Below are positions 1 to 10,785 of a DNA stretch of 64,000 nt, piece by piece (positions within the stretch are counted from its first letter, which is position 1; the number at the start of each line of letters is the position of its first letter). The notes under the pieces were generated by a model, which saw nothing but the letters and a program-made list of their open reading frames with translations, did no database searches and was not told the origin of the DNA. This stretch comes from Branchiostoma floridae (taxonomy: Eukaryota; Chordata; Leptocardii; Amphioxiformes; Branchiostomatidae): assembly GCF_000003815.2 (NCBI RefSeq), contig NC_049995.1, forward strand, positions 16,812,301 through 16,876,300, read 5' to 3'. The position numbers and the translations under genes are program-made.

Positions 1-884
1 ATCCAAGACATGCTTGGAACTTATCTGTTGAATTTCTGTGTTACACAAGAACTGAACTATTCTGGCTCACAGGAGCCATGAGTTTGTGATTGCTGAAATT
101 TGCTGTTTTGTGAGGCAGATTATAATTACTGCATTTTGAGTATAACTGCCCCCCCCCCCCCCTCCAAAATAAAATTTCCATGTGTGCGTTTGGAATTATT
201 TTTTGTTGTGTGTTTCGAGCGATTTTTTAATTGTTAGTGATTGAAGTGATTAAAGAGATAGTACCTTAAATGGTTCAAAATAACATTTTTTCCTGTTTGA
301 AGCCGGATTTTACAGAACATGTCCAGATTGATTGATTGAATATTGTCATACTCCTCCTAATAGAATTATATCCCCAAGCAAACAGACATATGACCAACAC
401 CTGTCTGGCTGTTTAGTTATTTAGTAAATAAGTTACTTAAATGGTTGTAATCATTTTACACTTTAGCAGAGGGGGGCTGTGGATATTTCTGGAAAATGAC
501 CTAGTTCCTAAGTTAGTTCCTAGTTCCTAAGTAGTTCCTAAGTTACAAATTGGTTTATTCTCATGTTATTATTGTCTGTAGTGTGGCAGAGATATCTTTT
601 ATCAATATATATTCTTAAAGATTTCAAATAGGCTTGAAGCTGGCTTCACCCCGGGTTGATACACTGTGTACATACATAAAAAAATTTGAAAATTAATGAT
701 CCAAGAAATCCTGTCACATTTGGTGCCAATTTGATACATTCTGTACAACACTTATAGTGGGGACCCCAAAATACCTGAAATGGCTCATTGTCTTCCCCTA
801 CTGTTGGACCTGCCCAAAGCAAACATGTACGTCATCTGTACTTTGACTTGAGGTGGGGCTGCCACATCAGCAGGTAACACAATC
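1..884. repeat. 5' flank of TRIM gene 1, part of a tandem duplication unit
   Basis: No gene is seen here. The segment from about 245 to 884 recurs before the second TRIM gene at about 4580-5190. The last ~450 bases are almost identical in the two copies, with about one mismatch over a 150-base stretch that I compared by eye. The start of the unit (about 44-125) recurs again near 3305 and at about 7668-7775, so the duplicated unit begins here and the array probably extends to the left of the window. Confidence 0.7.
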
Positions 885-2783
885 ATGGCGGCTGCACCGT
901 CAAGTTTGGGGACACATTTTAGAGAAGAATTGACCTGCAGCATCTGTCTGGAGCTGTTCACCAGGCCCAAGGTGCTGCCCTGTCAGCACACCTTCTGTCA
1001 GGACTGTCTACAGGACCTTGCAAGTAGGCGAGTTCCCTTGCAGTGCCCAGTCTGTCGTCAGCAGGTCAGGCTGCCACGCCAGGGGGTTGCAGGTTTGCCC
1101 GACAACCACCTGGTTACAAGTCTGTGCGAGAGGCTGCAAAACCAGGCTACACTGTCAGGGGAAACAAGGGAACAACCCCAGTCTGGAAACAGGTGCAGCT
1201 TTCACCCCTCAGAGGAAGTCAAGCTCTACTGTAAACAGTGTAATGTGCCAGTTTGTTGTGAGTGTTGCGAAGAAGCCCATGATGTACATCCTACCACAGG
1301 CCTTAAAAAAGCTGCACAGGAAAGGAGATCTACAGTTCAGGCCTTGATCAATGAGGGGAGAAACATTCTGGAAAGTTACTGCAGCTTCATCAGAGGTCTG
1401 AGAGAAAAAGAAAAAACCCTGAATGAACAGAAACAGCAGAGAGACAACAGCATCATTCAGGCGTACAACCAAATGGCGCAGAAACTCACAGAGAGAAAAG
1501 ACTACCTCTTGTCTGAATCCCAACAAAATCACAGCGAGAACTTGGAGAACATACAGACTGAAAAGGACAGAGTGTTACCAGATATCAATGAACTGTCTGC
1601 TGCCTGTGATCGAGCAGAACAAGAACTGCAGCAGGGGTTGGTAGAGTTTCTCAGTCAGCAAACCGCTTTAACAGAGGTGGTTGAAGAGTACAGAGGAAAA
1701 GCAGCACCAACTCCTGTACAAACCCAGCCTGCTGTCTTTCAGCCCACAGACACCCCAGTGCCAGTATTGGGACATGTGACGGTCCAGTCTCTCCCATCTG
1801 CATCAGAACCTGCAGCAAGGGACAGAGGCCGTTCCAAGATTGGTATCAAAAGGCCACCAAGGCCAGTACCTTCAGAAATGGGCAGGGGTCAACACCATGG
1901 TAACCAAAGACAAGGGAAGCATCAGCCTCAGAAGTTGACAATTGGTAGAGAGGGATCAAGAACAGGACAGTTTGATAATCCATGTGGTGTTACAGTGTCA
2001 GATGAAGGGGAGATTTTTGTAGCAGACTGGAGGAACGAAAGAATCCAAGTCTTCACCTTGCAGGGAACATTTGTGAGACAGTTCCCAACAATTGTGTCAG
2101 ATGAAATGAAGATGTGCCCAGATGATGTGGCCATGGACGTGGAGGGGAACTTGTGGGTGGTGGGAAGGCTATATTTTAATTACTTTTCTGTGCAGTACAA
2201 CAAACAGGGCAGGGTGCTGAGGAAGCTTGACCTACAGAGAACAGTTATGCACATAGGAGTTGCCGTGGACACCAGGAGGAACCACATCCTCATCACACAA
2301 ACCACAGGAGACATGGACAACCAGCATGACATGAGTGGGGAAGTTTTGGTGTTCAGGCCAGATGGGACATTTGTGAGAACTGTGGAGAGAAAACGATGGA
2401 ACTTCCTTTGGACTCGCCAGGGGATGAAGGACCCACGGTACATCACTGTGGACGCGGAAGGGAACATTCTTGTGTCAGACTTTGAGAACCACTGTGTCTA
2501 TGTGTACAATGAGGACGGACAGTTTCTGTTCCAGTTTGGAGGTGAGGGAAGTGATGAAGGTCAGCTGCAGTGGCCCAGTGGCATCTGTACAGACGGGGCA
2601 GGTAACATCATCGTGGCAGACAGTGGGAACAGGCGTGTGGAGATGTTTGACAAGACAGGAAAATTCCTCAAACACATCACTACAGACATGCAGTATCCAT
2701 GTGCTGTTGCCATGGCAACACAGGGACAGCTGGTGGTGACTGAAGTAATACGTAACACAGTCTCCATATTTTGCCACTACTAA
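885..2783 (+). CDS. TRIM-NHL protein, RING/B-box/coiled-coil/NHL (probable E3 ubiquitin ligase), intronless
   Basis: This is a single-exon frame of 632 residues. A RING finger of C3HC4 type has ligands C18, C21, C33, H35, C38, C41, C54 and C57. A B-box follows (C104, H107, C116, C119, C124, C127, H132, H135), then a coiled coil at about 140-275 and a low-complexity linker. From about residue 350 to the end there are roughly six NHL blades with repeated GVTVSDEGEIFVAD-like motifs. TRIM-NHL proteins are usually cytoplasmic E3 ubiquitin ligases whose NHL propeller binds RNA or protein; this role is inferred from family. The start lies in a good context (ATCATGG) and is shared with the neighbouring paralogue. 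The frame is intact, so expression is plausible. It matches the TRIM2/3/56/71-like group, but I cannot assign an orthologue. Confidence 0.93.
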   Translation: MAAAPSSLGTHFREELTCSICLELFTRPKVLPCQHTFCQDCLQDLASRRVPLQCPVCRQQVRLPRQGVAGLPDNHLVTSLCERLQNQATLSGETREQPQSGNRCSFHPSEEVKLYCKQCNVPVCCECCEEAHDVHPTTGLKKAAQERRSTVQALINEGRNILESYCSFIRGLREKEKTLNEQKQQRDNSIIQAYNQMAQKLTERKDYLLSESQQNHSENLENIQTEKDRVLPDINELSAACDRAEQELQQGLVEFLSQQTALTEVVEEYRGKAAPTPVQTQPAVFQPTDTPVPVLGHVTVQSLPSASEPAARDRGRSKIGIKRPPRPVPSEMGRGQHHGNQRQGKHQPQKLTIGREGSRTGQFDNPCGVTVSDEGEIFVADWRNERIQVFTLQGTFVRQFPTIVSDEMKMCPDDVAMDVEGNLWVVGRLYFNYFSVQYNKQGRVLRKLDLQRTVMHIGVAVDTRRNHILITQTTGDMDNQHDMSGEVLVFRPDGTFVRTVERKRWNFLWTRQGMKDPRYITVDAEGNILVSDFENHCVYVYNEDGQFLFQFGGEGSDEGQLQWPSGICTDGAGNIIVADSGNRRVEMFDKTGKFLKHITTDMQYPCAVAMATQGQLVVTEVIRNTVSIFCHY

Positions 2784-3337
2784 ACCAGTTTATACTAAGA
2801 TTCCACAATCATTATGTAACCTTATGGCATAAAGTGAACAGTATTAACTTGGCAATTCTACATTATTTATATATTATAGTAACTGAAAATTCTGGACAAC
2901 TTGATCTGTTAAACACTTTCTCTTCTGGTAATTTGAATGAAATTTGTTAGAACAATATTATTGTACCCTTGACTACAACTACTACTACTACTAGGTTTTT
3001 TACAATCGTGTGGCAATACTATTGTAACATCTCATGCAAATCTGTAGGTTTGTTGTAAAAGTCTGCTCTCAGCCCCTGATGATTGTTATTGATGTCAGTC
3101 ATAATCCACTAAGGTCAAAGGTCAAAGCCTGCACAATGAGTGTGTAAATGGTACTATGTAGGACCAATGCAAAGTCTGCCCTTGCAGACTTTGGTCCCAG
3201 AATGCCCGCTCCTGGTGGCTAATGTTTAAACAGTAAACTTTGCTAAGAAATGCTCAGAATTAATTCAGATCCGTAATGATAGAGAAAATTCTTTGTTACC
3301 CAAAAATGGAGCTATTCTGGCTAACAGGAAGCATGAG
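2784..3337. other. 3' flank of TRIM gene 1
   Basis: No reading frame of note is present. The sequence after the stop resembles the 3' flank of the second TRIM gene (7075-7560), including the start 'gtttatactaagattcca' and a shared stretch with the words 'agcccctg' and 'gtcagtcata'. It is therefore part of the same duplicated unit. No clear polyadenylation signal was identified. Confidence 0.6.
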
Positions 3338-4256
3338 CAGTGCTCGAAATACTTTTTTCAGCCAGGTTGCGCAGGTGGCAACCTGAATCAAAAACCAACT
3401 TGCGCCATCAGCATTTCAGGTTGCGCCACGTTGTTACTTTCTCCAAATTAGCTACTTATCCATTATCTGTAAAAACAGTTCATTTTTAGTTGAAGAAATA
3501 TAACAAAACAAAGGTGCGTTCACAGCGCACTTTTCTCAATAAACAACATCCATTTATCGATCTTTTGAAAACAAAGACTGCAACAAAAGTAATATCTCAA
3601 AGAACCGTGAAAAATTAGCGATCTCCGTGGAACATTTTCTACGAATTCAGTGCCGACAGCGCGCCCCTCCCCAGTATAACGTTAGTTATCGTCACATTAG
3701 TGGTTGTTTTTCCCGCATTCCACGGACAGTATTGTCCCAAACAAGAAAAAAAACACCAAAATAAGCCTATACATGTACTTATCAGCAAGGACGTTAGGCA
3801 TTCGATGAGTTTTCGTAAACATTGTCCAAGTGTCACGCTTTGCTGCGTGATTTTTCCCGGGAACACAGCGTGGAGACATCAGATATTCCACCAATAGTAG
3901 CGCCCAGGCGCGCTACGTCACGCCGAAATGGCCAATGGGGTGCGACTCTCGCGATTCGCAAGATGTGAGTTAGTGCGAGATTGCGCGAGACTTGAAGACT
4001 TGAACATTACAAATGGCGGCTCCAGAAGGCCGAAATCGGCGATTTTTGAACTTTGAGTGAAGTTTCCGGCGGAAAATTAGGGCTTACCAAAGGCGTACAT
4101 TTTCTGATATTTTTAGTAAAGGGCCTGTAACTAAGGATTGTTTTGTTTACCCCAGAAATCTACTTGCGCCGCGCGCAACCTGACTTTCTGAACAACTTGC
4201 GCACGGAGAAAACTACTTGCACGAAGGGGGTGCGCAAGTGGTTAATTCGAGCCCTG
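3338..4256. mobile_element. hAT-like non-autonomous DNA transposon, CAGGGCTCGAAAT family, copy 1
   Basis: The left end reads CAGTGCTCGAAATAC and the right end ATTCGAGCCCTG, which are imperfect inverted repeats. Both flanks contain CATGAG, and the TRIM gene 1 flank has the uninterrupted 'gccatgagtttg', so this is an insertion with a 6-8 bp target duplication. The 919-bp interior shows subterminal 'gttgcgca'/'cttgcgc' words and no transposase frame. The terminal sequence and target-site size point to hAT, but family assignment is inference. Confidence 0.65.
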
Positions 4257-5190
4257 CCATGAGTTTGTAATTACTAGTATTGAGATGTGCTGTGATGCAG
4301 ACTATGTTGTATGTATTTGAGAATAACCTAATGTCCTCTCCAAAAAGTCTCTGTCATACCCTGGAATGAAAAAAAAAATTGATTACCAAATATATGTGTG
4401 TGTTTAGGGTGATTTTTGCTGTTGTTGAGGACATTTGTGTCTGACCTCCTTGGTCTGACTAAGTCCTTTTCTAATCAAGGACCCTAACATATGGGAACAT
4501 AGGTCTGGAGTGTTAGAACATATGGGCTTCAGAACATAGGGCTAAATTCATAGGGGTCTGATTTTACTGTCGCTGTTTAAGAGAAATAACATTTTTTCCT
4601 GTTTAAAGCCGGATTTTATAGTCAGAACATGTCTAGATTGATTTGTTGAATATTGTCATATTCCCCCCAATAGAATTATATCCCCAAGCAAACACTCATG
4701 ACCAACACCTGTCGGGCTGTTTAGTTATTTAGTAAATAAGTTACTAATGGTTGTAATCATTTTACACTTTAGCAGAGGGGGGCTGTGGATATTTCTGGAA
4801 AATGACCTAGTTCCTAAGTTAGTTCCTAGTTCCTAAGTAGTTCCTAAGTTACAAATTGGTTTATTCTCATGTTATTATTGTCTGTAGTGTGGCAGAGATA
4901 TCTTTTATCAATATATATTCTTAAAGATTTCAAATAGGCTTGAAGCTGGCTTCACCCCAGGTTGATACACTGTGTACATACATAAAAAAATTTGAAAATT
5001 AATGATCCAAGAAATCCTGTCACATTTGGTGCCAATTTGATACATTCTGTACAACACTTATAGTGGGGACCCCAAAATACCTGAAATGGCTCATTGTCTT
5101 CCCCAACTGTTGGACCTGCCCAAAGCAAACATGTACGTAAGTTGTACTTTGACTTGAGGTGGGGCTGCCACATCAGCAGGTAACACAATC
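4257..5190. repeat. 5' flank of TRIM gene 2, second copy of the duplicated unit
   Basis: From about 4580 this stretch repeats 245-884. It includes the triple 'agttcctaagt' word and the 150 bases before the start codon almost unchanged. No gene is seen. The flank is more conserved between the two copies than the coding sequence that follows. Confidence 0.7.
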
Positions 5191-7074
5191 ATGGCGGCTG
5201 CATCGTCAAGTTTGGGGACACAGATCAGTGAAGAACTGACCTGCGGCATCTGCAAGGACCTGTTCACCAAGCCCAAGGTGCTGCCCTGTCAGCACACCTT
5301 CTGTCTGTCACCATGTCTGGAGAACCTTGCAGGGAGGGGAGGGGCCTTCCAATGCCCAATCTGTCGCCAGCAAGTCAGCCTGCCACCCCAGGGGGTCACA
5401 GGTTTTCCAGACAATCTCATGGCAGCAAATATGTGTGAGAGCCTGCGAAACGAGGCCACACTGTCAGGGGAAACAAGGGAGCAACCCCAGTCTGGACACA
5501 GGTGCAGCTTTCACCCCTCAGAGGAAGTCAAGCTCTACTGTAAGCAGTGCAATGTGCCAGTTTGTACTGACTGTTGTGAAGAGGGCCATGATGGACATCC
5601 TACCACAGGCCTTAAAAAGGCTGCACAGAAAAGGATATCTACAGTCCAGGCTTTGATCAACGAGGGGAGGAATATCCAGAAAAGTTACTGCAGCTTCATC
5701 AGAGGTCTGAGGGAAGAAGAGAAAACCCTGAATGAACAGAAACAGCAGAGAGACAACAGCATCATTCAGGCCTACAACCAAATGGTGCACACAATGGAGC
5801 AGAAGCTCACACAGAGAAAAGACCACCTCTTGTCTGAATCACAAGAAAATCACAGCAAGAACTTGGAGAAAATACAGACTGAAAAGGACAGAGTGTTACC
5901 AGATATCAATGAACTGTCTGTTGCCTGTGATCGAGCAGAACAAGAACTGCAGCAGGGATGGGCTGAGATTCTCAGTCAGCAAACCGCTTTAACAGAGGTG
6001 GTAGGAAAGTACAGAGGAAAAGCAGCACCAACTCCTGTACAAATCCAGCCTGCTGTCTTTCAGCCCACAGACACCCCGATGCCATTATTGGGACATGTGA
6101 TGGTCCAGTCTCCCCCATCTGCACCAATCCCAGCAGCACCTGCATCTAGTACTAATGCAGCAAGGGGCAGGGGTCATCACCATGGTAACCAAAGGCAAGG
6201 GGAGCCTCAGTCTCATAATCAAAGGGTGACATTTAGTGGAAAGGGATCTGGACCAGGAGAGTTCAATGGTCCACTTGGTGTTACAGTGTCAGATGAAGGG
6301 AAGATCTTTGTAGCAGACATGATGAACCAGAGAATCCAGGTCTTCACCCTGCAAGGAACATTTATCCGACAGTTCTTAACAGTCATGTCAAATGGACAGA
6401 AGATGGACCCACATGATGTGGCCATGGACGGGGAGGGGAACCTGTGGGTGGTTGGGTGGACAGGCTCTGCTCACTGTGCTGCGCAGTACAACAAACAGGG
6501 CAGGGTGCTGAGAAAGTTTGACCTACAGAAGACAGGGCCAGGGTGGTATGGAGGAGTTGCCGTGGACACCAGGAGGAACCACATCCTTATCACACAAACC
6601 ACAGGAGGCATTGGCAACCCACATGGTGAAGTTTTGGTGTTCAGGCCAGATGGGACACTTGTGAGAACTGTGGGGGCAAAACAGTGGAACTTACTACGGC
6701 GACAACAGAGGATGAAGTGGCCTCGGTACATCACTGTGGATAGGGACTTAGGGAACATTCTTGTGTCAAATGGGGACAATCACTGTATCCATGTGCACAA
6801 TGAGGACGGACAGTTTCTGTTCAAGTTTGGAGATTTGGGAAGTGGTGAAGGTCAGCTGTACAGTCCCCATGGCATCTGTACGGACAGGGCAGGTAACATC
6901 ATTGTGGCAGACAGTGGAAACAGCCGTGTGGAGATGTTTGACAAGAAAGGCAGATTCCTTAAACACATCGCTACAGACATGGAGAAGCCACAGGCTGTTG
7001 CCATGGCAACACAGGGACAGCTGGTAGTGACTGATTATGAGAACCACACAGTCTCCATATTTCCCACCTACTGA
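5191..7074 (+). CDS. TRIM-NHL protein, second tandem paralogue, intronless
   Basis: This single-exon frame of 627 residues is a tandem paralogue of the gene at 885-2783 with the same domain order: RING, B-box, coiled coil, linker and about six NHL blades in the C-terminal half. The RING differs from its neighbour. After C33, H35 and C38 the next cysteine is C42 instead of C41 (CLSPC), so one residue is inserted in the usual C-x2-C, before C55 and C58. The coiled coil carries a four-residue insertion (HTME) relative to paralogue 1. An E3 ubiquitin ligase role is inferred from family. The start is set by the conserved ATCATGG context and flank. Confidence 0.92.
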   Translation: MAAASSSLGTQISEELTCGICKDLFTKPKVLPCQHTFCLSPCLENLAGRGGAFQCPICRQQVSLPPQGVTGFPDNLMAANMCESLRNEATLSGETREQPQSGHRCSFHPSEEVKLYCKQCNVPVCTDCCEEGHDGHPTTGLKKAAQKRISTVQALINEGRNIQKSYCSFIRGLREEEKTLNEQKQQRDNSIIQAYNQMVHTMEQKLTQRKDHLLSESQENHSKNLEKIQTEKDRVLPDINELSVACDRAEQELQQGWAEILSQQTALTEVVGKYRGKAAPTPVQIQPAVFQPTDTPMPLLGHVMVQSPPSAPIPAAPASSTNAARGRGHHHGNQRQGEPQSHNQRVTFSGKGSGPGEFNGPLGVTVSDEGKIFVADMMNQRIQVFTLQGTFIRQFLTVMSNGQKMDPHDVAMDGEGNLWVVGWTGSAHCAAQYNKQGRVLRKFDLQKTGPGWYGGVAVDTRRNHILITQTTGGIGNPHGEVLVFRPDGTLVRTVGAKQWNLLRRQQRMKWPRYITVDRDLGNILVSNGDNHCIHVHNEDGQFLFKFGDLGSGEGQLYSPHGICTDRAGNIIVADSGNSRVEMFDKKGRFLKHIATDMEKPQAVAMATQGQLVVTDYENHTVSIFPTY

Positions 7075-8296
7075 ACCTGTTTATACTAAGATTCCATGAT
7101 GTAACATTGTGGCATAATGAACAGAATTAACTTCATAATAATTCTACATTAATATCAAAATAACTGAAAATTCAAGACAACTTGAACTGTTAGAATATGT
7201 TTCTCATCAGGTAATTTGAATGTAAGACTCAACAATTATACACCTTTTCAATTATAATGAAAAACAAACATGACTACAATGTACCGGTATGTACCAGGTT
7301 AGGTTTTCAAAAATCATTTGCTCGACATGAGAATTTGTTATCAATGTTAAAGTCTGCTGGTAGCCCTTGTTGGTCGTTATTGATGCCAGTCATATTATCC
7401 ACTAAGATCAAAGGTAAAATGGGACCATGTGGGACCAAAGTCTGAGAGAGAGCAAACTTTGGTCTCAAGATGACCGTTACTGCCATTGTTTAAATAAGAC
7501 TAGCTGTAACAAATTTGCACCGAAATGCTCTAAATCAGTTAAAGTTGTATGAGGGTTGGACATCCAGTAAACATTATCAAAAATTCAATCCCTTCAACTA
7601 ATTAAAATGCAAATGTTTTTATCCAATTGTATAGATTAAAAATATAATTCATAAAGAAAAGTGTGTGTTACACAAGAACTGAACTATCATAGAGTATTAG
7701 TGTATTCTAGCTTCCAGGAACCAAGAGTTTGTGGTTTTTAAAATTTGCTGTTTTGTGAGGCAGACCATGTAACGTAGGAAAATGGGGGTGTAGGAACAGG
7801 CCTATAGTATAGGGGTGTTGAAACATAAGGGTGTCGGAACGTGCTTGCGAAAACAGAAAATAAAGATGTTTATCAAGGAATATTACACAAATTTAAGGCT
7901 CATTTTTTAAATGTTCTTTCATTGTCTTTTGCTACCCTTTATATTATACTTTTTGTTCCCTTAGCCAGGTGTCCAACTGACCCCAGTTTGGAAGTATAAC
8001 TGTCAACGTGACAGTAACATCCGACAATCAAGTTTAACAACACAAAAGTTTTTACATACATACATTGTATGTCCATACTTTACTGTTGTGACTGCATCTG
8101 TAACTAAGCAGTGTGTGAACCAGTGAGAATTGCCCTATGAAGAACGTGACAAACTGTCACCAAAATGATAGTGTGAAAAGAGTCTCTATCTTCAATGAGG
8201 ACTGCCAACCTGATAAAACTATTCAGGGTTGGCACAATTCAGTTCCACAAAGTAAAGCTTCTGTAGAATGATGCATTCTTATCATTGAATGAAGTT
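7075..8296. other. 3' flank of TRIM gene 2 and start of a third duplication unit
   Basis: The first ~480 bases resemble the 3' flank of TRIM gene 1. At about 7668-7775 the words 'acaagaactgaactat' and 'tttgctgttttgtgaggcaga' return, matching the beginning of the duplicated unit at 44-125. No third TRIM frame follows, so the third unit is truncated or lost. The rest is AT-rich with nothing else recognised. Confidence 0.55.
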
Positions 8297-8390
8297 CAAC
8301 TGAGTGTTCATGAATCCATGTCCATCCCCAGACGAGGCCCTCACCCTCCAGAGCAGTATGTCGTCATGCCAATGTTCGTCCAAAATTTTC
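8297..8390 (+). pseudogene. Decayed partial copy (5' end with acceptor) of the terminal exon at 8883
   Basis: The stretch 'ccccagacgaggccctcac' and what follows to about 8386 align with the first ~65 bases of the exon at 8883-9045 and with part of the intron before it (ATCATTGAATGAA occurs in both). After that the similarity stops. The AG acceptor is kept, but the rest of the exon and its stop are missing, so it cannot serve as a terminal exon. Confidence 0.7.
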
Positions 8391-8542
8391 CAAAACTTCC
8401 AAATGCTAATTCCAAGCAGGCCCTTTAGTCTGTCAAACTACAACACAATCCCACAAACACATTGTCATACTGTGGTTATTCAGTCCCACAAGCTAAGCTT
8501 CAGATCAGATTCTGTAATAAATTCAGATTATTTCTTAGTGTT

Positions 8543-8825
8543 CTAGCCTGCCTGAAATGTTTTCTGTCCCCTGGGTTTTGAATGGAAATTATGTCCAGCG
8601 GGGAAGGGGTGAGACAATCCTTAAGAGGTCCTGGGTAGCAACACCCCCCCCCCCCCCAGGAAAATTTTGAAATCTATACCCTCAAACTCTTTCCTGCATT
8701 TTGAGGGGCAGATTTTGCTGGTAAACTCAGCTTGGTTCAGTGGCATCTGTTTTGGTTTGTCTGTCTACACTTGACTTCCAAAATTCCATCAATTGACGGA
8801 AGGACAGATGCTGGCTTGAACCCTG
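8543..8825. mobile_element. MITE, CAGGGTTGTAGCCAGC family, copy 1 (left end degraded)
   Basis: The interior ('gaaaattttgaaatct', 'tcctgcattt', 'catctgttttggt') and the right end 'gatgctggcttgaaccctg' match the copies at 13156-13525 and 15264-15561. The left end is worn down to 'tagcctgcctgaaatg'. No coding capacity is seen. It lies just upstream of the terminal exon. Confidence 0.65.
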
Positions 8826-8882
8826 TATATCATTGAATGAACTGTTATTAAGTGTTAATCATTCAAAAATGTCCCTCCTCAG

Positions 8883-9045
8883 ACGAGGCCCGCCCCCTCC
8901 AGAGCAGTACGTGGTCACGCCGATGTTTGTCCCCACCAAGATGGAGACGGAACAGCTGAACGAGGACAGCGAGGACTACCAAGGTCGCGGGAGATACCAC
9001 CAGTCTACCGTCATGAGGGGGGAGGAGTATGACAAGTTCGAGTAA
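8883..9045 (+). CDS. Orphan 3'-terminal coding exon, gene unknown
   Basis: A good acceptor (TCCCTCCTCAG) precedes a frame that reads RGPPPPEQYVVTPMFV, continues through a tyrosine- and acid-rich stretch, and ends in EEYDKFE and a stop. The exon codes for about 54 residues. The codons look real, because the partial copies at 8321 and 9125 have decayed while this one stays open. No upstream + strand exon of the same protein is visible, and both TRIM genes lie on the 5' side. Either the rest of the gene lies beyond the window, with the TRIM genes in a long intron, or this exon is stranded. I do not recognise the protein. The ATG at 8833 in the same frame would lie in the intron. Confidence 0.55.
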
Positions 9046-9097
9046 AAAAAAAAACTTCTAAATTCATTTCATTGTGGCTAAAATTATACATTGTACA

Positions 9098-9350
9098 GTC
9101 AAACCTGTCCATTAGTGACCACAAAAGAAAAGGACAGCTAAGATTACCAAGGTCGCGGGAGATACCACTAGACTACCATCATTAGGGGGGAATAGTATGA
9201 CCAGTTTGAGTAAAAAAAAAACACAAAATAGACAAATTTTCTTTATTATACTGAGGCATGAAGTATGCATTAAAACCTGTCTATAGTGGCCCCTAATGGG
9301 ATTTGAAGAAAACCAGTGAATGGGAAAGTCTACGACAAGTTTGAGTAAAA
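9098..9350 (+). repeat. Two downstream partial copies of the terminal exon 3' end, with transposon ends between them
   Basis: At 9127-9212 the sequence repeats the end of the exon at 8961-9050, including GGTCGCGGGAGATACCAC and the GAGTAA stop followed by A's. At about 9318-9347 a shorter copy reads TACGACAAGTTTGAGTAA. Each copy is followed by a left end of the CAGTCAAACCTGT transposon (9098, 9266, 9409). Exon end plus transposon end therefore form a unit duplicated about three times, and only the last transposon is complete. Confidence 0.7.
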
Positions 9351-9408
9351 CAAACAAAACACAACAAAAATGAAAGGAAGAAATTTTCAATCATAGGCAA
9401 GGGATTTA

Positions 9409-9602
9409 CAGTCAAAGCTGTGTATAGTGACAGCTCAAAGGACTGAAAAATCAACGTTATTGGGCATTTAAATTGTAGAAGGGATTCCAAATCTTTTCCA
9501 TGGAAAAAATTTTATAACTGGCAACCAAGAAAAATGGCCACAATGACATCTCTGCATAAGGTGTTCCTTATGCAGAGGTGGTCACTAGAACAGTTTTGAC
9601 TG
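9409..9602. mobile_element. MITE with TA target duplication, CAGTCAAACCTGT family
   Basis: The left end CAGTCAAAGCTGTGTATAGTG and the right end CAGTTTTGACTG are inverted, flanked by TA on both sides. A cleaner member of the same family lies at 37984-38161. The TA duplication suggests the Tc1/mariner superfamily. No coding capacity is seen. Confidence 0.65.
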
Positions 9603-10785
9603 TAACAGTTCTATGTAAGCATCTGAAGAGGGCTGGAAATACCCAACTGCAAGCTGCAATATGCGGAATAAATGTCGATATTGCACTAAAAAAATACACT
9701 TTCCACGATTAGAAATTTTAGGCTTGAATGATGAATTACAATTCAGCCAATAATAATGTAGTATGACAGGAAAAATTGGCTTCATCCAAATTTTGAAGTA
9801 CTAGTACGTTGTTGTAAAATTTTTGACAACTTGCAATATTGCTGGTTGCGAGAGTGTTTCGAGCCCTCTTTACTATAAAAAGTGTACCACTAAATCTTAG
9901 ACTATTGGTCTTCCCTCAGTGACTGTGACAGTACATTTTTTAGGGAAAAGCGACTGTTTTGGGAAGTTGTGGTTTGGGATAATAATGAGTTAAAGTAAGG
10001 TTTAGATTGTTGCTCAGGTCTTGGTTTTCTCAATGCTTTGTTGTCCGTGAAAAATTGTCAAAGATTACAGCATATGTTGTAAAGGATTTCTATGTTTTAG
10101 ATCAGAATTTGTGCTCTATTTGGTACTTGTGCTACAAGCAGATCCTACGGTTGGATAATATAGTATCATAAGCTGGCTGAAGGAGTATAGCTTGCCTTGG
10201 AGTGTGATTTTATTTATCCCACCGTAGGATCTGCTTGGAGAGTACTACATATACATTTGTACTTGCAGTACATAGCATCATAAGTGTGCAAGCATTTCTT
10301 AGTGTTGGGAAGCTTTGTATAATCGTTGATCTGTAATCCATTGAAGGACAAAGGAAGAAAATGGAGAAAAATTCGTGAAAACTTCTTCCAAGATTTTGAT
10401 AGTCCGCCGTGTTTTAAATACATTGTAGGGTTAGAGAAATCCTGTCCAGTACAGATTAAGGTTCGTAAAGTAACGCACATAATTACCCAAGAATTCAGGT
10501 AGCCTTAACCAGACTTAGTGTAAATAACCAGAGGTATAGTAAGTGAGCTTTCTGAGTAGTGGCAGTGTTATATTGTGCAATGTATGTATCATTTATGATT
10601 AGTCAGATATAGCCAGTTATCAATTGGTTAATGAGGGGAACATGGTTTAATTGAAAATTCCATTTGATGAGTTGAATTCTACATGTAGGTATGGCTGTCT
10701 TTTACTTGTCTTTAATAGGAAACTTTTCTGACAGTATTAAACCATTGTGTTATTAGTCAATAAATGACCAAATGATTGTGAAACG
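9603..10785. other. Intergenic, AT-rich, with one small inverted-repeat element at 10135-10239
   Basis: No gene is supported here. A small element at about 10135-10239 has ends reading CAAGCAGATCCTACGG and, inverted, CCGTAGGATCTGCTTGG. These form an approximately 19-bp terminal inverted repeat around ~70 bases without coding potential, so it is probably a MITE. Confidence 0.6.
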
